The notes under the pieces are model-generated. The model saw only the letters and a list, made by a program, of their open reading frames with translations, was not told the DNA's origin and searched no databases. From Phoebastria nigripes (lineage: Eukaryota > Chordata > Aves > Procellariiformes > Diomedeidae), in the NCBI GenBank assembly GCA_035582835.1, contig JAYKAV010003108.1, positions 145,802 through 209,801 of the forward strand: a stretch of DNA of 64,000 nucleotides. Reading direction: 5' to 3'. Shown piece after piece: positions 1 through 9,982 of this stretch. Every line of letters starts with the position of its first letter. Position 1 is the stretch's first letter. A program made the translations under genes and the position numbers.

Positions 1-3000
1 CCAGTGATAATCCCTGCAGGTGATCCCCTTCCCTGCAGAGGCAGACGCTTGCAAGACCCATGGCAGACCATAGAGGCAGCCACGCTGGGGGGACACTTCC
101 TGATTCTGTGTTTCTTAACATTGCCTTGAGTGCCTCTTGACCTTTGGGTTGGATTCATAAACACAGCAGTCATGGCCTTTTCACTGCGACTTATGCAAAA
201 TTATTAATCTGGGTTCACCTGGCATTTCCTCATCAGCGTATGGGGCGACCAGATCTGCCACCGCGGCCCCCATGAGTCACGGTGCCTTTGGCCACCTCTG
301 ATGTCCAGCAGGGCTGAGGGGGCCCTCCCCTCATGCTGAGGCACCCGGGGTCCATCCCACCAGCCAGGGAAATATCTGCTGGCCGCACAGGGAGTGTAAA
401 GGATGACTGGACGTTTTTGGTTACAACACACTGTTATTAGGCCTGCACAAGCACCAGTGTGGTAAGTCCAGCTTGAGCTTGTCAGCCTTTAATTAGCTGC
501 GTGAAGGAAACAATCGAAAAGGTCCCTGCGGTAACTGGGAGCCTGCCTGGAGCTAATCTCCCTCCGTATTGTGCTGCATGGATTCAGGCTGACCCACCCA
601 AGGAGCAGCTCCCCACTCCTGCTTACCGGGGCGATCTCTCCAGCCCAGGCTTTCTCTCCTGTGAAAATAAAATGGATATGGTCTTTCACTACAATACCTA
701 ATAGAAAAAAAAACAAAACTCTTTTAAATTAGCAAATGCAGTTTTCTTTTCTGTAGGACAAATGCAGCCAGCCAAGGCATAAAATCTACCAATAAAATAA
801 AGGTATTGTCATAGAAAAAGTGACATTAAAGCTGCTGTTTCCAACAAAAAGCCTAGTGTCTCTAATTAACTGCATGTACTTGCACCACTGCTACATAAGC
901 CACCCAAGAATTTCAAATATCAATATCCTTCACCATGTAAAATCCCTTTGTACACAACAGGACTGTCAGGAAACATGAAGTAGCAGAGGCTTCTGCAGTT
1001 TTTTTGATCCAAGTGCAGGCAATGAGATGTAGGAAGGGTACTTTTTCATCCCTCCCTCCTCTCAGTTTTCCATCAGCTTCTTTCCCTGTTAGAGCTGGAG
1101 CAGTCCATAGCTGCCTCTGAAAATACAGTTGGTATATTTAAATACAGCCCTTTCACCCTGAGCTTGCTCCCACGTTCGCTCCCTACAGCGGTGCGTTGCT
1201 TCGCCCATGGGCAGGTGCGGAAGCTGGGGCTGGACTGTTAGCAAGAATGCAGTGGGAAACATGTTATCCGCAGTATGATGTCCTTGATAATACGGTGAGG
1301 ACATTGATCTTAAGCCCCGTTAAAGGACCCAGAGTGCGAACAGGAAATGTTCACATTCAAACATTTACTCTAGATAGCTGACTAAACTGATTTCTTAAGC
1401 GCATGCTTCTTAGTAACTATGAAAGCATAGCGCTTGAGTACTTAAAAGAGAATAAGGTCCATAGCCTTAGGTCTGGTGTAGGCTGAGTAAAAGTCTGTGG
1501 TTGATTTTACATCATTTACTTCAATTAGGTTCCCATAAGGTGCTGGGAGAACGCACTGTGTGCTGCCTTTCTTACAGGGAAACTTTCCGGTCAGCCGAGC
1601 GGGCACTGGGCACAGCTGAGGTGGTGCTTCGGAAGGGGAAGAAGGAAGAAGGAGAGGAGGGAGGTGCAGAAGGGCTGCTCCCTGGCCTGACATGCAGCAC
1701 CCAGCAGCTTGCAGGGACAGGCTGCCACCCCTCCGCCTGGTTTCTGCCAGAGGTGTCCAAATCTTCATGCCACGAACAGCTGATGGAGCTTGCCTTTCAA
1801 GTCAGAAAACCAGGGATTAACAAATCTAATGCAAAAGGTCGTGAGCACACCTGCATGGCTGCTGCTTGTTACTCCAATATTCTTTTACCTCTCATCTCCC
1901 ACTGAGAGCATTTGGTTCCTGTCGTGCCTGTTGTTATGTGAGCATTACAGAGGTTACTACTGCCAAAAAACCACTCTCACTTCTCCCTACCCTCACCTTT
2001 CATTTCTCCACCGAGGCTGCCCCCTACTCTGTGCTGGCACTCACATTCGAGAGGCAGCTGGGTGAAAGTGATGGAGGAACTGCTGGCCTAAGAAATAACC
2101 CTACCAAAAGAAAAAAAGTTAGTTTTTCATCTGGATCTATTAGCTGAGTCCCCATGCGGTGACAAAAATGCTGGTGCCAGTCCAGGGTAAGGGGAGCCAT
2201 GGGTCAGAGGAGGGAGAGGACATGTTGCAGGTTCAGAGGCTGAGAGACAAGGATGAACATTTTCTCAGCAGTGGTGTCAACGGACGTGCACGCGATGCCA
2301 CTGCTGCACGCACCCTCGTCTTTCCAACCACAGCGAGTGAGGGAGCAAGAAAACACTCCAGAGACTGGCACCATCTCACAGACACCCTCAGGAGCTTTGC
2401 CAGATGGTCCCTCCAGGACGGAGATGGACCTGACACTGTGTCACACCATGTCTACGCACCCTGCAGACCAGGCTGGGCACTTTTCAAGAGAGAAGTGTTT
2501 TCATTTAAAATGTGATGCAGCTCTGTCAAAAATAAGCTTTTCAGGGGGACAAGACCACTCGATTTTAGTCAGAAAAAATATTCTAAAGAAAACTTTGAAG
2601 TGTCTGATTTTGACTAAAGAATAAAAGAAATGGAGGAAGAAAGNGTTCTTCAATATTTTCTTGACTTAGGCTAAATATAAGAGTATAAAAGGCAGTAAAA
2701 ATTGTCATTTAAAGCAAATGTAAAGAAATGTTGTTTTCAATCAACTCAAATGCACTTTAAACTGTGGAAGCCAATTTCTTCATTTCCATGTTGGGTTTGG
2801 TCACACACTTTCTTTCTTTTATAAGAGGACAAGGAAGTAAATGTTTAAAATTCAAGAAACCATTCAGAAAGCCAAGTGCGGACTGTGGCTCTACCAGTGG
2901 GTGCATCACACACCTTTACAGTAAGTCATCATCTTTGGGCTCTAGGGATAGAGGAAAAGAGAGCAGAGAAAATCAAAATGACCTCAAGAAAAGTAACAGT

Positions 3001-3944
3001 GTTTCCTGTTAGGCGTCATTTTTCTCCTGTACCCTTTCAGTTCTTTCCGCCTGAATAATCCATGTTTTAGTCACTCTCAGGAGCGTCTTTCCCCCCCTCC
3101 AGCACATTTCCAACCTGTGAGCCATACCCAGCACAGCCAGAGACAGGGAATGAGCAAAATGAAGGCCTTACAAACAACCTACAGACATCCTCAAACCTAT
3201 GGAAAACCACAGAGGAGACTCCATAGATCCAGCGCTGGGATTTTTTGAAACAGAAATGACTGAAATCTTCCAGACAATCTGCAAACACCCATCGAGAGTC
3301 ACCTGGCACCCGGCTATACATTAAACCACAAGCCTGCTCAGCTGCATTGTGTCCCATGGGCTCTGCGAGGCAGGTTGTGGCTGTGCACACTGTTTCCCTC
3401 TCTGTCTTCCAGCAAACTTCATGTCAGGGGCTTAGAGACTGCCAGGAAGATACGGTGCTGCCCTATAATACACCTCCATTTGAGAAACCCCTGCCCCTGC
3501 CCATCTCCAGGAGCATTTCAGATGTCACCTGGGAGCCTGTGGCCACAAAACATGAACTTTGACCCATGGATTTGTTGCTCTGCTGTCCGAAATCAAGCCC
3601 TCTCTGAGGATACCAGGACTACCCTGCAGGGAAGCCACAAACACAGGCACGTGCCCCGCTTCCTCGCAAAACCCCTCGGAAAGGGGCACCAATATGGGAC
3701 AGGCCTGCATGGGCACACCTCACTCCAAAGGTGCCCTGCAGATTGCAGCAGTGGCTTCCCGGCCCAGCAAAAACGCTGCTTGTGGAGGGTGAGAGTTTTT
3801 CAAAAGAGCAAAATTGCAGGTGGGAGTCCTGGGCTTGGTTTTTCACTCCTCTTCACAACCTTACAGTGCCAAAACGCCAGAGGGGAGGCACCTTGGCCTT
3901 TCCCATTATAGGGCTAGGGGTTTTTTTGTTGCTTTATTTTGCCC
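1..3944. other. Upstream flank of IQGAP2, no gene recognised
   Basis: This stretch of mixed composition lies 5' of the IQGAP2 CpG-rich region. Open frames of up to about 180 codons occur on both strands, for example 3375-3911 (+) and 3067-3390 (-). They overlap one another in several frames, contain no family motif I recognise and are not bounded by a coherent exon series. No SINE, LINE or LTR structure was recognised by eye. In mammals the neighbour on this side of IQGAP2 is SV2C (general synteny knowledge), but no SV2C exon was recognised here. It is probably intergenic sequence with possible distal regulatory elements. Confidence 0.6.
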
Positions 3945-3970
3945 TTTTTTTTTTTTTTGGGGGGGGGGGG
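3945..3970. repeat. T14-G12 homopolymer pair at gap edge
   Basis: A run of 14 T (3945-3958) is followed directly by 12 G (3959-3970), and the run ends exactly where unknown bases begin. Homopolymer and G-rich sequence of this kind commonly stops sequencing and assembly, which explains the gap position. The true G-run length is unknown because it touches the gap. Confidence 0.85.
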
Positions 3971-4133
3971 NNNNNNNNNNNNNNNNNNNNNNNNNNNNNN
4001 NNNNNNNNNNNNNNNNNNNNNNNNNNNNNNNNNNNNNNNNNNNNNNNNNNNNNNNNNNNNNNNNNNNNNNNNNNNNNNNNNNNNNNNNNNNNNNNNNNNN
4101 NNNNNNNNNNNNNNNNNNNNNNNNNNNNNNNNN
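3971..4133. other. IQGAP2: Assembly gap (163 N) in the IQGAP2 promoter region
   Basis: 163 consecutive unknown bases lie between the G homopolymer and extremely GC-rich sequence. The gap sits about 210 bp upstream of the IQGAP2 start codon. Part of the promoter, and possibly the transcription start or an upstream 5' UTR segment, may therefore be missing. The gap length may be an estimate rather than a measured size. Confidence 0.95.
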
Positions 4134-4311
4134 GCCGCGCCTCGCCCGCGGCACACGCGCGTCTCCCGGTCGGCGGCGCTCCGCGGCCCTGCGCGGAGCC
4201 GCCCCGGGTGGCCTCGGCCCCGCGCGGGGCGGTGGCGGCCGCGGGCGGCAGCAAATCAGCGGGGCCCGGGCCGCGCATAAGAAGGGCGGGCGGCGGCCAG
4301 CGCCGTCCCTC

Positions 4312-4329
4312 CGGCGGCGGCGGCGGCGG
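4312..4329 (+). repeat. IQGAP2: (CGG)6 trinucleotide repeat in IQGAP2 5' UTR
   Basis: Six perfect CGG units are followed by CAGCAGCGGCAGG and then the ATG at 4343, so the repeat ends 13 bases before the start codon. CGG repeats in 5' UTRs can be length-polymorphic and can form stable structures that slow scanning ribosomes. Six units is short, and any effect here is inference. Confidence 0.85.
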
Positions 4330-4342
4330 CAGCAGCGGCAGG

Positions 4343-4388
4343 ATGCACCATGAGGAGCTGGCGCCCTTGCAGCGGCCCCGCTACGGCT
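4343..4388 (+). CDS. IQGAP2: IQGAP2 coding exon 1 (start codon, residues 1-15 plus 1 nt)
   Basis: This exon encodes the extreme N-terminus of the Ras GTPase-activating-like scaffold IQGAP2. IQGAP2 links actin, calmodulin and active Cdc42/Rac1 at the cell cortex and has no true GAP activity. The 46 coding bases read MHHEELAPLQRPRYG plus one base, close to the mammalian IQGAP2 start as I recall it (HEEL, LQRPRYG) and unlike the IQGAP1 or IQGAP3 N-termini. The ATG has A at -3 but C at +4, so its initiation context is only moderate. The donor follows at once (GGCT then GTGAGT at 4389). The leftover T joins CT of exon 2 to make Ser16, as in the family. The frame is also open upstream to the gap with no stop, but it holds no ATG, so 4343 is the natural start. 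Confidence 0.93.
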
Positions 4389-4670
4389 GTGAGTGGGGTC
4401 GGGGGGAGCCCTTCAGGCCTTCTTCTTCTTTCTTTTTGTCCCCCTCCCCTGCCGGCTTTCTCGGTTTGATATTAAAAGGGGGACTTGAGGGAAAATAAAA
4501 CCCGCCCAGCAGACTCTGTTGCAGCGCGCAGCGCTCCGGCTTGTTTTAGGTTAGCTGGCAGCGAGCTCCGGCTGGGTTTTGAACAGGTTTTCATGGGGCT
4601 GGGTTTTGTTCCGAAACTTTTTGAATGGATTGTAGCTGAAATTCCGCATTGGGAGTTCTAGGTTAGAGCT

Positions 4671-4790
4671 AGAGCTTTGGGTTTTAACTTTATAACTTAG
4701 TGTTACAGGTATCGCTTTGGGTTGTAACTTCATAGCTTGAGATTGTGACTATAGCTTCGGGTTGTAACTTTGTAACCTTTGGATTGTCAC
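4671..4790 (+). repeat. Degenerate 40-bp tandem repeat (three copies)
   Basis: Three consecutive 40-base units (4671-4710, 4711-4750, 4751-4790) align without indels. Each opens with a GCTTTGGGTTGTAACTT-like core; copy 1 has GGGTTTTAACTT and copy 3 has GCTTCGGG. Each core is followed by a TATAAC/CATAGC/TGTAAC segment. More diverged related sequence (ACTTTG, TATAACTTTGG) continues to about 4870. It lies about 280 bp downstream of exon 1, at the start of intron 1. It is an old minisatellite-like array and no function is evident. Confidence 0.75.
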
Positions 4791-7700
4791 TTCGGAATTT
4801 CGATTATAAAATTAAAACTTTGCTTTCTAATTTTATAACTTTGGCTTAGAACTTTGTAGCTTTAAATAATAACTGGGGTGAGGCAAGAAGCAGTGCGGGT
4901 ATCAGGCATCTGTTTTCAGAGGGGGTGTATTTGCTTCCCAAACCTGTATTTAAGAAAAGCCCTGAAGCACCTTCCCTCCTCCCGCTGCAGGGCTCTCTCG
5001 GCATTGCTGTGCCGTGCTGGGATCCTGCACCGGGCTGTGGTTTCTCCCGGTTCCTGTGGGCAGAGCAGTGCAAGCCCTTGGCTTTGCCATCCCTATAAGA
5101 AAGCCTCTGATATTTCAGACATCGCAAAATGTGAACATGCAAACTGTTTGCAAAGCTCACAACAACCCTGGCATCCTGTGGTCTGATGAGCAGCTTCCCA
5201 GGTCTTAGCATAGCAGTTTTGTTTAAAACTGGTTCTGAAACCTCTTTTTTTGAAAGAAGCACAAAAACCCTTGACAATGTTAGGGTTCACCTTACTTCTA
5301 CTCAGGGCAGACAGAAAAGGTGGTGCTTGGCAGCAAGACCTTCAGCTTGGAGGATGCTGTGCCCTCCTGAGCATTTTCCTCTCTTGATGCCTGCCGGTTG
5401 GGGCAGTCTGTGGACCCTGCCTGTAGGTTTCATTTTTCATTTGCACTACCTAGTAGGTGGATGAGAGACTTTTGAAGGTGTGTTCACAGTTGTCAGTACT
5501 GATAACGTTTTTTGGAGTGGTCGCTAGAGACGTAGGCTGTGTGCCCATGCTAGCGTGTTAGCAAAGGTGAGTATTTTGCTTGTGAAGCCAATCTCCCAGT
5601 CATCTCAGCTTGCTGTGCCATTGCCTGTGTGGTAGGGCAGTGTCCGGGCAGTGTGCCACATGGTGCTCCAGCCCCAGGTTGGCGCTTTGTCCAGTTGCCT
5701 GACATGTCGAAACTCCTCAAATGTATGTGGTGTGCCCATCAGGTACCCTGCAACGGGGGCTTTCCTGTGCAGATATGGTCTGGCTGGTATCGGAACATGG
5801 GAGTCTAGACATGTGGCACTTGCTAGTCTGCCATAAAGTCCAATATGATCAAAGATGAGGTTTTGACTTAAAGCAAAGGGCTCATCATTTGTGCCTTGGT
5901 TCCTGCCTGGGCACTAAGGATGATTTACCTTATTGCCAGAGCTGCCTCGAGTCTTTTAAGAATCTCAGGCCTTATTTATTTGGGGAAAGAATGACCACGT
6001 TAAGGATACTGAATATAGTTTTGAAGATATGGTCTGTCCTCTCAGTATTTATGCTTTGCTATGATAGTTCAGAGGTTTTTGCTGCAGTGACCAGGGAGAA
6101 GTTGGTGTTTTGAGTTGTAGCCACTCTCCTGGTGTTTGGTCTTCTGTCCCAGGGACAGGAGCAGATGAGAGCATGCTTCTTGGCTTTTCTGGTGCCACCT
6201 CCCCTCTGACCGATGCTGCCTGCTTGCTCAGGCTCCAGTGGCTATTCTGTCCTTCCCTGAGTGAGAGGTTGTGGCTGCTGTACCACACTGCATCCTCTTT
6301 TTTTTAGGATGGATTTTTTTTTGCTGCAGGAACCTTTGAGATAACATTCCTTTCAAGGGACTGGGCAAAGGCTCCTCAAATATGCCAGGTTGATGCCTAC
6401 NTTTTTTTAAAAAATACACCAAAGAACTCCACAGAGAACTCCATACATGAAAGAACAAACCATAGCCTTGTCTGTAGTGATATCACAAGTATGGGTGCAT
6501 GTTTGGTTTTTTAGACTGTGTCTAGAAAACCAAATATGCTTTGCTTACACTGTTTTTGCCTGCCATTTTGGGAGGAGGAGAGAAGCAGCATCTTAAAAAG
6601 CCAGAAAAATAAAAGGCTCCCTAACTAGAAACTTGCACCAGCATTATCTGAGCTCTTATGAAGCTCATCGTAAGTTGTAGGTTCTCTGTATAACTACAAC
6701 TGCACTTTGGATCACTGGCAAATAGTTCCCTATGTTGAACACCACATGTACGCTGGATTTCCTAGAAGAGTTAATAAGTTGTCCAAGTTAGGCTATCAAA
6801 TTGCTAAGACTCCTTGCTTTAGCGACCTAGTAGTGTTTTAAACATTCAACTTAACTTGGACTTTTGACTTTGGCTTCAGGCTCCTGGCAGAGTTTGTGTG
6901 TTGCTCTGAAGAAGGTTAGCATTTTACTATGATAATTCTCTGCTAGGAAATATATGAACATGGTTATCAGTAGCATTTCATTTTGATAATTAGAGAGGAA
7001 AATGTCTGCAAATCTTGGCTACATTTTGTAGCCTGATGGATAACAGTGGGGAAAAAAGTGTCCCTGGGCATAAGACCTTGTAGCACAAAGTGAGTAACTG
7101 GGAAGACTTATCCCTAACTTTAAAACTAGCTTTGCATTACAAGTTTTGTTGATGTAGTAACTCAGAGATATGCATCTAGAAAAAATTCTTAGAGCTGATC
7201 ATTTTCATCTTTAAAGTCAGGAAATAGCTGAATGAAACCAAACAAAAGGATGCCTTTCTGGGTGGGTGCTAGTTCAGAATGAACATTGTTTATGGCAGAA
7301 GCAGGAGCTCAGAGCAAAGTCTGAGCCTTCTCTTAGCCTGCTGGGGCCAAAGACTTGTGGCTTTGTGGACCACTTATTGAAAGGTGCCTCCAACTCTGCA
7401 TGCTGTCAATAGCTTAAAGATCCGGAACATATTTGTGTTGGTGCTGCTTTGAGTCTTTCAGATATTCATGTCCAGCACCAACTCAAGTGAGATCATACAA
7501 GTACAGGGAAGCAGCTTATACAGCAGAAACCATGTTAACAGGCACACTGCAACTGAATGTACATAGCTGGTTTCCAGTCTGGCTACAGCTGTGGCCTGGT
7601 TTATTTCTCAATCCCAGCACAATCAGATGCAGAAGTTCACAGAATGGCAGAGAACTGGGACTTGTAATACAACTAGAGGTATGAGCCATTTTTACGACAC

Positions 7701-8596
7701 AAGTGCTTGGTGCTGTTGAATATTATGAAGAGAAAAACTGTAAATCTTGGATGTGCCTCACAGATTAAATGTGAAGTTTTGAACATAGGAAGATAGCAAA
7801 TCAGCCAGTGGTGTATCTTTGAGAACGCCTTTTTCCTAGCACTATCAGGTCCTTTATAGCTAGGTCTCCCTGAAACCTGTGTGCAGAAATGAATACTTAA
7901 GTTTTGTAAGAAATGTCTGAATGACTTCACCACGCTTCCAGGAATGTCATAAAGCTACAGTGAGTGAGGTCATGAGGATTTGCAAAGGATTTCAGGCATT
8001 TCCATGCTCAGAGTGGCTGAATTAACGTACGCCCCAGGTCCCTGTATACAGAGTGGGAGAGAAACTGGATGTTTCAGCATCATCAAATGCATTCCCTGGA
8101 GACAAGCAGCTAAAGAAATCTTCATCTTTCCTGCTGAAGCTGGAAAGCCAGCTTCACTGGGTATAGATGGGTAAATATGAGGGAAACTTGACTTTGGTAT
8201 CCAATGATGAGGGTGTTGCTTGTGCTTCTGGTCCTGGCTCCCAGGACTGCTTCTGTTTGGCACTGGGAGTTAGGAGATGAGACAAATAAGCAGCATGAAG
8301 CTTTGTGAGGGAGAGCTGTCCTGCCTGTGGAGACAGACAGGGCAAACCTAAAGTGAAACACAGCCTACGCCTCTCTATGAAACTGTACCTAGCTTCTTAC
8401 TTTGGCAGGATGTGAAAGCTTGCAAACCAGTGGCTTTTTGAAAAGCATTTAACTTCAGAAACTATAAATTTGTCTGCATGTCCATTAAGCACAGGGAAAC
8501 AAATGGCTATTTTTCAATTGAAGAGGTGGAAAAAAATCTTTTGGTAAAAGTTCCATAGGATTTTTCTAAGTGAAAACAGATGGGGTTTTTAAAGCT

Positions 8597-8612
8597 AAAA
8601 AAAAAAAAAAAA
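8597..8612. repeat. A16 homopolymer
   Basis: A run of 16 A in intron 1 is flanked by AAAGCT and AGCTT. No retroposon body or target-site duplication was recognised next to it, so it is called a simple homopolymer. Confidence 0.8.
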
Positions 8613-9880
8613 GCTTAACTGTATCCTGTGCATATATATTCTTTTGGGTGTATACTTTTTTGTAGTACTTGTGGCTTATGAGAACACTTTTCTTCTTTTT
8701 TTATTGATGGGTGTAATTTGGCAACCAAATACACTGTTTATCTCTTCCACCCTTTTGTAGGTTGCTAATAATTAAACTGCTGAACGAGAACTTGAAAAGT
8801 TTAACTGCTTTGTTTAACCAAGCGCACATAATTCATCTGGTAGGAGTGGTTCTCTGTGTGCTTTTTGTACAAAGCAGGCTCATCTCCCCTGAAGTCTCTT
8901 GGTAAAGAAAGGATAGAGCTATGTTACAGCATGCTTAAGGCTACTTGAACATTGTTGAAACAGGAAATATTAATATTGTACTGGAAATGGGATTTATAGC
9001 ACATGTGAGTGTGCTAGATCAAGTCCAATACTCGAGGCAGGGAATAGGAAGTATGCAGATTTGCAGCTCACCTCTTCTGTTAAGTGGTGTTTTGGTTACG
9101 TAGTTGTTCTAGCTCAAGATTTGCTTGATACTGTTGCTGATTCAAGCTGACTATGATTTACTAGGAATAATCTTACATGTAAGGTGGAAAAAAAAAATGC
9201 CTGGCAGTGATAGGCAGGACTGGTGGGTTGTATTTCAGTGGGATGATAAGCGAGTGTGCTCTCCTGTGCTCCGCTCCTTGCAGGAAATGATTAACCTGCT
9301 GTGTTTGCTTCACTTGTTCAGGCTGTTTTGGTGTTTTTTTGGAACAGGTATCCTTGAACTGCCACATGTTGTGGAATGAAAGCACAGGTGCTGGACAGGG
9401 GAGAAGCTATACCCACCCTGTGCTGGGGAGCATGCTCAGCGAGTGTAGGGGCCAGGTGCCCACACCCTGGGGAGGGGAGGCAAGCAGGAGGAGTGCCTGC
9501 TGCGGGTGCCTCGTTTGCCGATGCTTGATGAGATGAGCTGGGCCCTGCACAGCTCATTCATGGGTCAGCACTTCCTGCACCTCGGTGCTTGTGTTCACCT
9601 TCAGAAAACAACGATGTCCTCTTCAGCCTGGTGCTAGCTGTTCATTGAAGAGGGTTGTCTGCAGGACGCATACTGCCTTATCTTCACAGCTGGGGGGAGA
9701 AAGGGCCTGCTAAGTGCCTGGCACAGGGGCAGGTTTGTGTCAGTGATGAACACCTTGTCCCTGGCACTGCTCCAGTTGTGTTTTGCCAGCTGCTATGGCA
9801 CCAGCCAAGGGTACCCTGGTCCATGGTGGTGATGGGCTGGTGGGGTAGGCTGTGCCTGCATGGTGCTGTGTGGTGGCCAA

Positions 9881-9940
9881 GGGCCTTGGTAGGGTGTCGG
9901 GGTGGGCCATGTGGCAGGAGAGGGAGGGCATGGGGCCATG
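9881..9940 (+). repeat. G-rich, possible G-quadruplex-forming stretch
   Basis: Closely spaced G runs occur at 9881-9906 (GGG, GGG, GGGG, GGG with loops of about 8, 4 and 1) and again around 9921-9935 (GGG, GGG, GGGG). The first loop is slightly longer than in strict quadruplex definitions. It lies in a G/T-rich part of intron 1, so any quadruplex would form on the non-template strand and in the pre-mRNA. Confidence 0.4.
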
Positions 9941-9946
9941 GTCCTT

Positions 9947-9982
9947 GCATGGAGGTCTTTAGAGCGCATGGAGGTCTTTAGA
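9947..9982. repeat. Short tandem duplication, 19-bp period
   Basis: The 17-mer GCATGGAGGTCTTTAGA occurs at 9947-9963 and again at 9966-9982 with two bases between. It is a recent small duplication in intron 1. Confidence 0.85.

Larger units (their letters stand above)
4134..4400 (+). promoter_or_regulatory. IQGAP2: CpG-island promoter / 5' UTR of IQGAP2
   Basis: The sequence is very GC- and CpG-rich, in sharp contrast to the AT-rich surroundings on both sides of the exon. GC-box (Sp1/KLF-type) cores are visible at 4226-4232 (GGGGCGG), 4243-4248 and 4284-4290 (GGGCGGG). A weak TATA-like CATAAGA lies at 4276-4282, about 60 bp before the ATG. The transcription start cannot be placed from sequence alone. 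The layout fits a CpG-island promoter, and its upstream part is lost in the adjoining gap. Confidence 0.75.

Noticed and set aside
1501..2515. Several overlapping open frames of 90-134 codons upstream of IQGAP2
   Set aside because: They lie in conflicting frames on both strands, show no recognisable protein family, and are not arranged as exons of an identifiable gene.
3731..4498. 255-codon plus-strand open frame across the promoter gap
   Set aside because: It is open only because unknown bases carry no stops and the sequence is GC-rich. Its real content is the in-frame 15-residue IQGAP2 exon 1, which ends at a splice donor at 4388.
8597..8612. Possible processed-pseudogene poly(A) tail
   Set aside because: No coding remnant or target-site duplication was seen upstream of the A run.
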